DNA from: Choricystis sp. odSpoLacu1
Lineage: Eukaryota > Chlorophyta > Trebouxiophyceae
DNA length: 64,000 nt
Assembly (NCBI GenBank): GCA_958009055.1
Contig: OY253653.1
Coordinates: 434,001-498,000, forward strand
Direction: 5' to 3'
In this document: in pieces, positions 21,980 through 32,121 of the stretch
Position numbering within the stretch: position 1 is the first letter of the stretch
Layout: every line of letters begins with the position of its first letter
Made by a program: the position numbers and the translations under genes
Notes under the pieces: model-generated
What the model was told of the DNA's origin: nothing
Seen by the model: the letters and a program-made list of their open reading frames with translations, nothing else
The model's database searches: none

Positions 21980-22665
21980 ATGAGCCTAGTCCCTCTCTCT
22001 GTCTGACACGCGCTGGGCAGCTGTTTTATTTGCGGAAACGCGACAGGGAGCACGCCTGCGCCCAAACCCGCCAAATACTCGGACGCTGCCAAAGCCCAAG
22101 TCGCGGCCGTCGCCGTCAACGCGGGCACCACGTGCGCCGACGTCTACACATCCCTGCGCACCCCCGCCACCCTGGCCGCGCTGCGCGAGTCGGGTGTGGC
22201 GGCCGGCGACGCGTTTGCGCGCGTTTTGGCCGCAGCGGCTGTGCTCCCTGGCCAGCGCGCCGCGCTGCACTTTCTGACGCTCGAAGCGTACGCCATCTGG
22301 AAGCAGCAGCACGGGGACGCCGACCCTGATCTTTCCATGGACAAAATCGTGGGCGCCATTTTTGAGGTGATGAAGGGGAAAGGCATGGCGGCGCGCGTCG
22401 ACGCATGTGTGGCGCGTGATCTGTTTCGGCCGCTTCACATCTTCTGCGACGTCGCCACGTGCGTCAAGAAGGACTTTCCCAAACACCTGTACTGCATGAG
22501 GGAACAAGTCGCCGCGTTTGCGGTAACACCAACACCATGCGCGCGTGCCTGACGCCCGAAGACGAGGCCGCGATCGGCAGCCACTCGGACGCCCGCTTGG
22601 CCGCGGTTCAGGAGGAGAAGGCGGGCCTCCCGGCGGGCGGGTGGGACGAGACAGAAGAGGGTTGA
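21980..22665 (+). CDS. Unknown protein, start unresolved and frame broken
   Basis: Open reading from about 22007 gives a protein-like sequence (KYSDAAKAQVAAVAVNAG, LHFLTLEAYAIWKQQHGD, MDKIVGAIFEVMKGKGMAAR, VATCVKKDFPKHLYCMRE). Around 22510-22525 the frame must change by +2 or -1 to continue into NTMRACLTPEDEAAIG and end at 22665. An ATG at 21980 is in frame but followed by TGA at 22004, and no intron that removes it was found. The gene faces FANCD2 head-to-head 99 bp away. Family not recognised; the Cys spacing (C-x3-C then C-x-GNTNTMRAC) is its most memorable feature. It may be a real gene with assembly errors or a decaying one. Confidence 0.45.
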
Positions 22666-22761
22666 CTCGTCTTTCTCTGTTTTTTGTTATGTTTGGCGTG
22701 CAGAGTGTGTTTGGTGGCTCCCAAAGGGCGAGAAAAAACAAAACGTTTTGTTTTTTAACAT

Positions 22762-23827
22762 TCATTCACTGCTACCCGCCGACCAGTCCGACCCACTGGG
22801 CCGCCGCACGCGCCGCCGCGCGCCGCCACCGTCGCCACTGCTCCACCCGTCGCTCCAGCCGCCACCACCACCACCACCATCACCCTCCTCATCATCATCC
22901 TCGTCATCAGGGTAGGAATTCGCGTAGTACCCCTCCGCGTTTGAGTCGGAGGACGCCCCCCCGCCACTCGTCCCCTCGTCCGACTCCCCGCCCCACCACC
23001 ACTCACTGTCCACCACGACACGCGGCGCGGCAGCCGCGTCAAACCCAACATCATCTTCCTCCATGGCGACATAGTAGTCGTACACGTAGCTGTCGTCGTC
23101 GTCCAGCGTGCTGGCTGCCGTCGCGACGGCCGCCGCGCGCACGTCGGCGGCGCCACTCGCGTCCCCGCTGGCCGCCAGCACGTCGCCCGCCAGCCGCATG
23201 AAGGCAGCTGCTTTGTCTGGTGGGGGTGCGGCGTTGGGAGTCGCCGCCGTCGTGCGCGGACGGCGGCCCGACGGCGCGTCGGCCGCCCCCTCGTCCTCAG
23301 ACACCGCCTCCACATCCACCACCGCGCCTCCACCACCTCCCCGGTGCCGCCGTTTGGCGCCCACAGTGTGGTAGCGCGTGGTGGAGGGCGGGGCGGGCGT
23401 GCCGGCCGGACGGACGGGTGGCGACGGCGCGGCCGCGGCCGCCAGCGCGGCCGACGCCCCCGCGGAGTCGGGGCGGGGCGCCGTGGACACGCGCCTGAAC
23501 GTAACAGCAACCGCGTCAGCAACGGCCAGTCTGTCCAGGGCGGCCTCCAGGCCGCGGGCGGCGCGTTTGCCGGGGGGGGGGGGGGCCCTCGACGACTGAT
23601 GAAAGGAGGAAAGGTGTTGGTTGCCGGATCACATTCTTGCGTGCTGCTTTGCGTGCTGCTTTCACACACTCGCGCACGCACGCGCACACAAAAGGAGTGG
23701 GGAGAGGCGTCGTGTTCCACCGCCCTGCGTTTCAATTGCGCATCCCAAAAGACGCACCCAGTGCGTCGGCGGGCGCCGCGTCCCGTCTCCGCTTGACGCG
23801 CAGCACGGTGGGCGGAGGCGACGCCAT
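22762..23827 (-). CDS. IWR1-like RNA polymerase II nuclear import factor (frame break)
   Basis: Homologue of yeast Iwr1 / mammalian SLC7A6OS, which directs assembled RNA polymerase II to the nucleus. Exon 1 encodes MASPPPTVLRVKRRRDAAPA, the family N-terminus; intron 23596-23757. The C-terminal Iwr1 signature is SYVYDYYVAMEEDDVGF, then VVVDSEWWW and DSNAEGYYANSYPDDEDDDEE. Between them RGLEAALDRLAVAD and TFRRVST fit the family. Exon 2 opens with 14 consecutive C (G14 on the plus strand, 23572-23585). With 14 the frame stops early; with 13 the 300-aa protein is continuous. Stop at 22762. Confidence 0.83.
23572..23585. repeat. G14/C14 homopolymer at the IWR1 frame break
   Basis: Fourteen G on the plus strand inside IWR1 exon 2. 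Thirteen would restore the frame. It is one of the longest coding homopolymers in the window. Confidence 0.85.
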
Positions 23828-23996
23828 GATGGGGCGCGGCACAATGTGGGGTCGGGGGAGAGAACGAAAAGAGTTTGTTGTGTGAACAATGAAAAACACG
23901 ACTTTTCCTTCCTCGACCTCCCAAAAAACCGTTCGCCGGGCGCCCGCGCCTCTCTCTTTACTGTGCGATTCTCCTTTTTTACATGGCGCCTCACTC

Positions 23997-26347
23997 CTAC
24001 ACCTCCGCCTGCCGCGCCGCCGCGCGCTTGGCCGCGCGCTTGGCGTTTTTGCGCGCCGCTTTGGACAGCGCCGACCCGGCGGCCGCAGCCGCAGCAGCTG
24101 CCGCCGCTTTCTTGGCCTTCTTGGCGGCAGACCCCGGCCGGTTGAGGCCGGGGGCAGAGTACGTCGCCAGGCGGGCGGCCGCGGCTGCAGCCTCCCTGTC
24201 GACGGGGGGCGGCGGCCGGTCGCGGTCGCCGTCGCCGCGCCGCCGCTTGCCGTCCTTGCCCCCCCGCGTTGCGCCACGCTCCCGCCGCCCACGCCCCCAC
24301 GTGCCGACACCCAGCTCCAGCATGCGCCCCACGTTGGGGCGAACGAGGCCGCCGTCGTCGCGGTAGGGGGCGAGGCGTTTGAGACCGACAATGGCGTTGA
24401 GGTCTTTGTCAGGGAGGGTGAGAATCTCTTCGGTGGCCAGGCCATACGTCGACGCGGGCACACTGCGATACTTGAACCTGCACTTGACGTCGCCGATGGT
24501 GTCCTCCGCGTCCAGGGCGTAGTATTCGGCCAGGGCGCCGCGGGCTGCGGCGGCGGCGGCGGCGGCTGCAGCGCCGCCGGCAGCGGCGTCACGGTCGGCG
24601 GCGTCGCTGCCGCCTTCGTCATCATCGCCGCGGTGTGCGGCGGCTGCTTCAGCCAGCTTGGCACGCGCCCGCGCCCGCGCAGACGCAAACTGACCATCAT
24701 CATCCGGGGGCGCCACCTCCACCCCCGCCGCCGCCAGCGCGGCCGCGCCGTCGTCGTCCGACACGTCGGGGTCGAAGTCATCGTCCTCCTCTCCATAGAA
24801 GTCGTCCCCAAACGCGGCCGCCATGGCGGCGTCGTGGGCGGCGGGTTCAAAGTCGCCGTCCGCCACCAGCATGTCCAGGGCGCCCGCTCCCGCGCCGCGG
24901 CGGGGGGGGGGGAGGCCGGCTGCCGCACGCGCTGCCGCGAGCTTTGCTTCGACGTCGCGCCGGGCGGCGGCCTTGAGCCGCCGCACCTTCGCCTCCGCGC
25001 GGGCGCGTTCTTCAGCTTTGCGAGCCTCCCGGGCGGCGCGTGCGGACGCGCGCCGGCTGTCGGGGCGGCGGACGCCGGGGACGTCGCGCGGGTGGGAGAC
25101 GAGGGTCGCGCCGCCGGGTTCCTCATACCGAAAGTTGTACGCGGCTTCGAACGCGTCCGCCGCCGCGTCAAACGCGGCGGCATCATCGTCGCCATCGCCG
25201 TCGCCATCATCGTCCTCGCTGCTGGTGGCGCCGTCGGGGCGGGCCCACACGCGGCGCCCGATGTATTCACGCAGGAACGTGTCGGCCTGCGCCTGGGCGG
25301 CGTCAGCGTCCGCCTCCGTCGCAAAGGCAGCATCCAACAAGTGAGGCGCAGCCTCCGCCACGGAGGGTGGGCCCCCACCGGAGCGGCGGCGGGCGGTGAG
25401 GACGCCACCGAAAGCGGTGTCCGGGGGGGCAGCCGCGGCAGGCTCGCCGCCCTCCGCGTCCGCGGCCGCACTCAAGAAGGCGCGCTTCAGGGCGGCCTGC
25501 TCCTCCACATACGTGGGCGACGCGTCCCGGCGGGGGGAGGAGGCGCCGCCTTCGGAGTCGGAGGCGGACGCTTCGCCCGCAGCGCGCGCGAGCGCGTCGC
25601 GCGCGACCACGTCTTTTAAGAGCACGGGCTTGGCCTTCTTGACGCGAGGGGCGGCGCGCTGGCCTTCTCCTCCCTCGTCCTCCTCGCCATCATCATCAAA
25701 CAGGCGGGTCTCGGGGTTGTGGAGCGTCGGGTCGCGTGCCTTCAACCGCGCGAGCGCGGTCAAAAACTGCGCATCCCCTGCCACCCCGCCATCCACGGCG
25801 TCGGGTTCGTCGTCCATGCCCGAGTCGGAGGAGGAGGCGGAGGGTGGGCCGCCGTCGTGGGTGGGCTCGCCCAGGACTTCGCGCAGGGCCTATGGACGGG
25901 TGGTGGTAGCGTGAGAAAACGGGGCGTGGGCCTAGCCGCCGCATGTGGGCGCTGCCCGACCGAAAAAAGCCAACGCCCTCTCTCTCCCCACTCTCACCTC
26001 GGCCTCCACTCGTGCCACTAGTTCCGGGTTCTTCTCCTTGAGCCGGTGCCACTCTTCACGCCGTTTGTTGTGCTGTTGGGAGGGGAGGGAGGGAGGGAGG
26101 AGGAGAGTTGGCAAATTGCTGTTCGACACACTCTTTGCGCGCCAGCACCGCCCGCGTCCCGGCTCCACCGCGGGCTAGGCGTAGTAGTGCAGGTGCACGT
26201 CCTCCCCGTCTTTAGTGCAGGCATTTTCCTCACCTCCAGCCGCTTGGCAAAGCTTTCGTTGACGCGCAGCTTGACGGGGGCGGCGGTGCCAGCGTCGCCG
26301 TCGGAGCCGTCGTCTCCATCCAGCAGAGAGAGTTTGAGGGGCGGCAT
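23997..26347 (-). CDS. KRI1: KRI1 ribosome-biogenesis protein
   Basis: Nucleolar factor for 40S subunit assembly, 693 aa in three exons (introns 26073-26233 and 25890-25997). The N-terminus KLRVNESFAKRLE is spliced to HNKRREEWHRLKEKN, the KRI1 start pattern. The KRI1 domain has YNFRYEEP, VRRPDSRR and a basic KVRRLKAAAR segment; the C-terminal domain has CRFKYRSVPASTYGLATEEI and DLNAIVGLKRLAPYRDD. The end is a Lys/Ala-rich nucleolar-type tail. Acidic linkers (DDDGDGDGDDD) are typical. It is divergent from APC4, with 321 bp between starts. Confidence 0.94.
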
Positions 26348-26668
26348 GAGGGGGTGTGTGTGCGGCGTGGGGAGGGGAGGGAGAGGCTGGCTGGCGGCAG
26401 ATGCCAGTGCATACTTTCTTGTCCGACTTTCGTTGTCCGACTGCCAGTCGAAAAAGACGAATCTTTTCTTTTTCGTCTGTGCGGCACTCTCTCTCTCTCG
26501 CCGCTCCTCCTTCCCTGGGGAGTGTGCAGCGGGTGCCAGCCCATCCGCACACGCGCCTGAGAGCGCGTACGGCGCGGCAGGGAGCCACGTGAAAGCACCC
26601 GCTCCCCCCCGTCGCCCGACCATCGGTTTCGCAATCGCGTGTCTCCTTTCCAAACCACGCCTCCCACC
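26348..26668. promoter_or_regulatory. Shared upstream region of KRI1 and APC4
   Basis: 321 bp between two divergent start codons. It contains no ORF of interest; it is assigned as promoter by position only. Confidence 0.4.
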
Positions 26669-28739
26669 ATGGACGACGACGACCTCGCCGCCCCACCCAC
26701 CCCCTCATTTGCCCACCTGGTGACCGCGGCCGGCCCCGGCCCCGGCACGGTGGCCGCGTGGTGCCCCTCGATGGATCTGCTTGCCCTCGCCCCGCCCTCC
26801 GGCGGCCTGGCCGTGCGCCGCCTGGACTGGGCCCGCGTGTGGAGTGCTGCCGACGCGGTGGGCGGCGCCCGCCCAGTGGCGCTGGCGTGGAGGGCGGACG
26901 GGCGGGCGCTGGCGGCCGCGACCGCCGACGGTGGCGTCGTTGAGCGCGACTCTGCGGACGGTTCGATCACGTGTGTAGTGGACAGGAGGGAGGGGGCGCC
27001 GCCCTACGTAGCCCTGGCCTGGGCGGCGGTGACTGTGGAGCGGGAGGAGGATTCTCTCCCCCCCGTCGCGCGGTGCCCCTTAACACCGCCCCCCCCCCGC
27101 CCCGGGCGCCCCCCCGCCGCCACCACCGCACGAACCCGCCCACCTGGACATCCTGGCTGCCGCTGACGCAGACGGTGGCGTCACGTTACTAGGGCCGGGC
27201 CTGCTGCCGCTGGCGCGGGTGGAGGTGGCGGCAGGCGCGCCGCCGGTCGCACTTGCTCTCGCACCACGCGCGGCGACACTGGCGGCCTGGGTGCCGCCCG
27301 AAGCCGGCGAGCCAGCGTGTGATCTCACGCTGATTGTCGCCTCCCTAACCCCCCTGGCCCACCACGCGGCCGCGTTGCGGAGGTTGACGCACACAGCGCG
27401 GCACGCGCGCGCGGCGGCGCGGTGTGCGCGCGCGGCGCTCGATGCTGCAGCCACAGCAGCAGCCGACGCAGACAAGGCGCGCAACAGCCTGCTGGCCTCC
27501 TTTGACAAAGTGTTGGGCGACCACGGCGACACCGACGGCGGCGCAGGCGGCGGCGCCGCATCGTTGCGCACGCTCGCGCTCACCGGCACCCCCACCCCCG
27601 GCCTTGCAGCCGCCCTGGGGGGCGCCATGCCCGGGTACGCAGGTGTGCGCGCGTCCGTGCGCGCGGTGGATGCGGCGGCGGCGGCTGTCCACACTGCCCT
27701 GCGGCGCGGCGCGGCGCCCGCTGTTGCTGCTCTCGCCCACTGGCTGGGCCAGGCCGCCGCCCTGGCCGTCCGCCCGCCGCCAGGGTGGGAGGGGGGCGCG
27801 TTGGAGGAGGCGTCAGCTGCAGCCCGAGACGCGGTGGCCCGCGTGGCGGCCGCGGCGGACGCCGCGGTCGACGCGGCAGCGGCCGCGCGTGCCACGGGCT
27901 TGTGGCTCCTGCACGTTGCGTCGGCCGCCACCGGAGCAGGCGAGGGTGGCGACGATGCGCCACCGCCTCCACCGCCTCCAGCCGCCGTGGCGGCGGCGGC
28001 GGCCGCACTGGATGGGGGCGGCCCCGCCGCAGCAGAACTGAGGGCCGCGCTGGGCGACACAACTCTTGACCCTTCCACCGACGCCCTGGCCGCCATTCCG
28101 CCCGCCCTGCGGTCCGCTCTGGGGCCGCCTGCCCGGCCGGGCGCCCCTGCTCGCGTGCTGGTGGACGACGCGGAGGCCGCGGTGGCGAGGCTGGTGGACG
28201 GCGTCGCTGCTGCGCTCGGCGCGAGCGTGGCATGTGCGCCGACACCTGCCCGCGTGCCAGGCCCAGCTGTCGCGGCCGCTGTGTCAGTCGTAGAGGATGA
28301 CACCAACAACACTGAATGCTTTGTTGGCGCGGTGGCGACGGAGGGAGGGCGGACAGTGACGCGGGTGTGCGTCGTGGCAGGCACGGCGGGTGACCCGCCA
28401 TCCTCCACCCCTATCCCTCTGCCTCCCGCCTCCCGCGCCATCGATGTCGGCGTCTACCGCGGGGGCGATGTCGCGCTGCTTCTGGATGATGGCGAGACTG
28501 CAACGCTGACAGTGGTGGCAACGGATGACGACACAACCACCCGCTCGCGCGCCATCCCTGGGGGCGACCCCGCCCCCCCCCTCACCCTGTCCGCACCGCG
28601 GGGCGTGGCGGCGGTGGTGACAGCCGGAGGGGCGCGGGTCACCCTGCTGGACCTGGAGGATGAGGATGGGGGGGAGGAGGGGGAGCAGGGGGGCGACGAC
28701 GACGACGACGCGAGCGCGGACGACGGGGAGAGCGAGTGA
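26669..28739 (+). CDS. APC4: Anaphase-promoting complex subunit 4 (frame break)
   Basis: Scaffold subunit of the APC/C ubiquitin ligase, about 689 aa, no intron seen. The N-terminal WD40 part has AAWCPSMDLLALA, VRRLDWARVWS, VALAWRADGRALAAATADGG and APPYVALAWAAVTVE, the APC4 pattern. The later HLDILAAADADGGVTLLGPG and the helical domain (ASFDKVLGD, LRTLALTGTPTPGLAAALGG, HWLGQAAALAV) lie one base out of frame. The switch is at the C10 run 27089-27098; nine C give a continuous protein. The C-terminus ends in an acidic tail DLEDEDGGEEGEQGGDDDDD. The helical long-domain pattern separates it from other WD proteins. Confidence 0.86.
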
Positions 28740-28794
28740 ATGTGTGATGCAAATGATTTGATTGTTTCTCTGTGTGTGGATGGCTTCAGTCTGT

Positions 28795-28821
28795 GCCGGT
28801 GTGTCGCGGCGACACACCGGC
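28795..28821. repeat. Perfect 27-nt palindrome, 13-bp arms
   Basis: GCCGGTGTGTCGC at 28795-28807, one G, then its exact reverse complement at 28809-28821. It starts 56 bp after the APC4 stop codon, so it is probably in the 3' UTR. It can form a hairpin in either transcript strand. Confidence 0.9.
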
Positions 28822-28994
28822 CCAGTGGTGACGGTACCAAAGCCGAGAGGGGGGGGGGTCTCGGCACTAGTGGCTCTCGAAAAAAGGACGCGGCACCTTT
28901 TTGTTCGCCGGGCAGTCTGAAACGCACGCTTTTTCGCGTGCTTGGCCCCTCCCCCCCACACAACAAACTGCCCCCTCCTTGTCCCCCCGACGAA

Positions 28995-31193
28995 ATGGTG
29001 GCAACCGACAGGCCGCCCCCAGAGGGCGACGGCGGCACCAAGGTGAGGGGAGGGTGTGGGTGTGCCGCGTGCGAGAGAAGGGGACAGGGCGGCAGCAAAA
29101 TCGCACCCCGCCTGCTGTGCTCGCCACCTCTCTTCCCCGCCGCGCCGAGCCGCCGCCCCACGTCCACGTGCCCTGGTAACGTGTCGCGGGCTTGGGAGGC
29201 GGCGGCCGGGGTGGAGGCGGCGCCGGCTGGCGACGGGGCCAGTTGCTGCTGCTGCCCGAAACCCTCTCTCAGCTGTACGCGGCTTGGCGCTGCGACGTGC
29301 CCCGCGCGCCACGCGCGCTGGAGGCGGCCACACTGTGCCCCCGCCGCGCCCAGGCGACGCAGTGATGTCTCAGGGTGACGCTCGGCCACACATGCGGGGC
29401 CCAGGGGGCGAGAAGTAGGTCGGCTGGCACGCCCCAAATTTTGCAAGGCCAGGAGAGCGCGCTGCGCCGTGGCCGCGAAAATCTCCGCTCGCACGATTTT
29501 CATGATTTTCCGCCCTCCTTCCCCCCAACACCACCCACAGCGCCCCGCCCCCGACGCCGCCGACAAGCCCTCCTCCTCGGGCGAGTGCACCTCCAACGAG
29601 TCCAACACCGCCAAGCGGGGCGGCGGCTCGGGCAAGGGCAAAGCCACGAGCGGCGGCGCGAGCGGCGCGGTCGCCGACACGGCGCCCCCCCCCGCCAACG
29701 GGCGCGACGGGTCGTCGGGAGGCTCCGCCGAACCCTCCGCCCGGGATGCGGGCGGCTTGGGCGGCGGCTCGGGCGGCGGCGGCGACGGCGGGCGCGCCAG
29801 CGTGGCGCCGGTGGCTGCACAAGGGAAGAAGGCAGACGCGGCGGCGCAGCCCGACGCGGCCGCGCCGGCCGCGCTGTCCCTGCCCGCGCCCTTCCCCCCA
29901 CCCGCCCCGGAAGCCTCCCCCGCCCCCTGCTCCGCGGGCACGGCTCGCCCCCCCAAGCTGGACTGCCCCCGGTGCAGCAGTGGGGACACCAAGTTTTGTT
30001 ACTTCAACAACGCCAACCCTCACCAACCGCGCCACTACTGCCGCGGGTGCCAGCGCTACTGGACGGCGGGCGGCGTGTTGCGTAATGTGCCCGTCGGGTC
30101 GGGCCGGCGCAAGAGCAAGAGCGCCGCGAGGGCGGAGAGGGCGGGGCGGGCGGCGGCGGCGGCGGCGGCCGCTGCTGCGGCTGCGGCTGGCCCGCCCGGC
30201 CTGCCCTCCCTGCCCGCCCTCCCAGGCCTGCCGCCCGGCGCCCTCGGCGCGGACGCGCTGGCCTCCATCCTGCTGGACCCGTCCGCCACCGCCCTGCTGG
30301 CGGTGGGGCTGGGAGGGGCGGGGCCGACGTATGGGGGGCTGCCGCCCGCGGCCGCCGCGGCGGCCGCGGCCGCAGCGGCCGGCCTCGTGCCCCCCCCACC
30401 CGGCGTTCCGCCCCTGCCGTACGGCCTGTCGTTTGGCATGCCGATGCCCCCCACGTCGGGCGCGCCCCCCCCCGTCACCCTGCCCGCCGACTCGGGGCGG
30501 CGGTCGGGCGCGTCGGGGGGATCGTCGGCCACGGTGCTGCCGCGCAACGCGCGCGCCGCCCTCGCCGCCGCCACCGCCATGCCCGCCCCTCCCGCCCCCC
30601 ACGATGGCCACGGCTACCGCCGCCTGCGCCCCCGCGGCGGCGGCTCGGGCGGCGGCGTCGGCGCCACCCGCTCGTGCGCAGGCTCGGGCGCGCCCTCCGC
30701 CCCGGGCGGCGGCGCCGGCGGCTCCGGGTCGGGCGGCTCGGGCGGCGGCTCCGCTTCTAATAGTGGAGGTGGCGGCGCCGGCGTGGATGGCGGCGCTGCA
30801 GTGGAAGGCCCCCCTGTTCCTGTGTGGGCGCTCCCCCTGCACGCGCTCGCCGCCGCTGCCGCCTGGCCCAGCGCCGTCACCGGCCTGCCCGCCTGGCCCG
30901 CGCCCTACATGCCGGCCGCCCTGCCCACCACCCCGGGCGCACCCGCGTGGCCACCCCCCCTGTCCGACGTGGCGACTTGTGCCGTGGCCGTGACGACCGC
31001 CCCCCCCCCCACCCCCCTCCCCCTGGCGGCACCCGTGCCCCTGCCCGGGGCCACGGTGCCGCTGCCCCTGCCGCTGGGGGTGGCGGGAGCGACGCTGCCG
31101 CCCGCGGGGTGGGTGCCGGGAGCGGTCGGCGCGTGGCAGGCGGTGAGCGGGGCGCCGCTGCCGCCGCCGCCGTTGCCGCCGCGGGGTTTGTGA
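28995..31193 (+). CDS. Dof-type zinc-finger transcription factor
   Basis: Green-lineage DNA-binding factor recognising AAAG sites, 566 aa. A 16-codon exon 1 ([16 protein letters not shown]) is joined by a 498-nt intron (29043-29540), the longest seen here, to the main exon in phase. The Dof finger is at about residues 150-200: [20 protein letters not shown], then [20 protein letters not shown] and a basic GRRKSKS, giving C-x2-C-x21-C-x2-C. The rest is long Gly/Ser-, Ala- and Pro-rich low complexity, likely activation or disordered regions. An internal ATG in the intron (29469) could start a shorter form without exon 1. Dof proteins are not known outside Viridiplantae, so this is a lineage marker. 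Confidence 0.93.
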
Positions 31194-31740
31194 GTGTTTG
31201 TGCGGATGGTCACGCACCACTTAACCAAAAACAAAACTACGGCGACACCGATTTATTCCTTGAGAATCGCAGCCAACAACCCCTCTGCGGGGGGTTTGGT
31301 TGGCCCCATTTTTTTCACTTTTGTTTTCTTTTCAAAGAAACTGTTTTTCTAATTAAGCGTCCCCTTTTTTCCACGTCGCGCAGCTCCAGGTCGGGCGCCA
31401 CAATTTCGGCGCCCACACCTCGACGATTTAAGCGCGCGGCGTGGCCCCTTTGACCATGACTTTATTTATCTTTTGTCCTACCGTCCCTTTTTGCCTAAAT
31501 TTTGCCCCCTACCCCCCTTTGACCCACTTGAAAACCAACACGAATTCTTTTGGTGGAGGCGGCACTGCCGCGGCACTGCCACGAGCACCACGTTTCTCCG
31601 CTTTGTGTGCTTTTTTTCCATCATTTTTCGTAGCCCTTCCTCCCCCCCATTCACACTCTCCTCTTTCCCCTTGATTTTTCGCGTGTTCCATGCTTCAAAC
31701 AACAACCATTTTGCACTGCTTCATAATTTTGGGTCGGCTG

Positions 31741-31774
31741 GTGTGTGTGCATGTGTGTGTGTGTGTGTGTGTGT
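31741..31774. repeat. (GT)n microsatellite
   Basis: GT dinucleotides interrupted once by CA, in the gap downstream of the Dof and VTC2 genes. Confidence 0.85.
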
Positions 31775-32003
31775 TAAAACAAAAACACAAGTCATGTTCC
31801 GTGCTCTCAAAACAAAGATCGTTGGACTCTCGGAAGAAACAAGGGTGGAGAGACAGAGACAGAGGGAGATCAGCTGCCAAACACGCGTTTTAGGGTCAAA
31901 ATCGATCGATGATACACAACGCCGTGCACGCAAAAACGATTGTCTGCGCACAAGCTCAAAAAAATGGTGGTGGGGGGATAGGGGAGGGAACGTTGCTCAC
32001 GCG

Positions 32004-32021
32004 CCCCGCTCGAAAGCGGGG
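32004..32021 (-). terminator. Seven-bp stem-loop downstream of VTC2
   Basis: CCCCGCT pairs with AGCGGGG around a CGAA loop on the plus strand, TTCG on the VTC2 strand. It lies about 100 bp beyond the VTC2 stop and would be in its 3' UTR. UUCG-type loops are very stable; a role in 3' processing is a guess. Confidence 0.4.
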
Positions 32022-32121
32022 GGCAAAAAGAATAGGTATGGGGGGGTCGTGTGCGCGCTCTGTGCCCACCCAAAAAAAGATAAAAACGACACTCGCCAAA
32101 AATATTTTAAAAAAAAAGAAC

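Larger units (their letters stand above)
31194..32121. other. Convergent intergenic region, AT-richer than surroundings
   Basis: 928 bp between the Dof and VTC2 gene ends, with T-rich stretches unlike the genes. It holds a (GT)n tract (31741-31774) and a stem-loop (32004-32021). No coding sequence or known RNA was recognised, though a small non-coding RNA cannot be excluded. Confidence 0.5.

Noticed and set aside
23889..25619. Plus-strand ORF of 576 codons opposite KRI1
   Set aside because: Composition is a shadow; KRI1 motifs and splice sites are on the minus strand.
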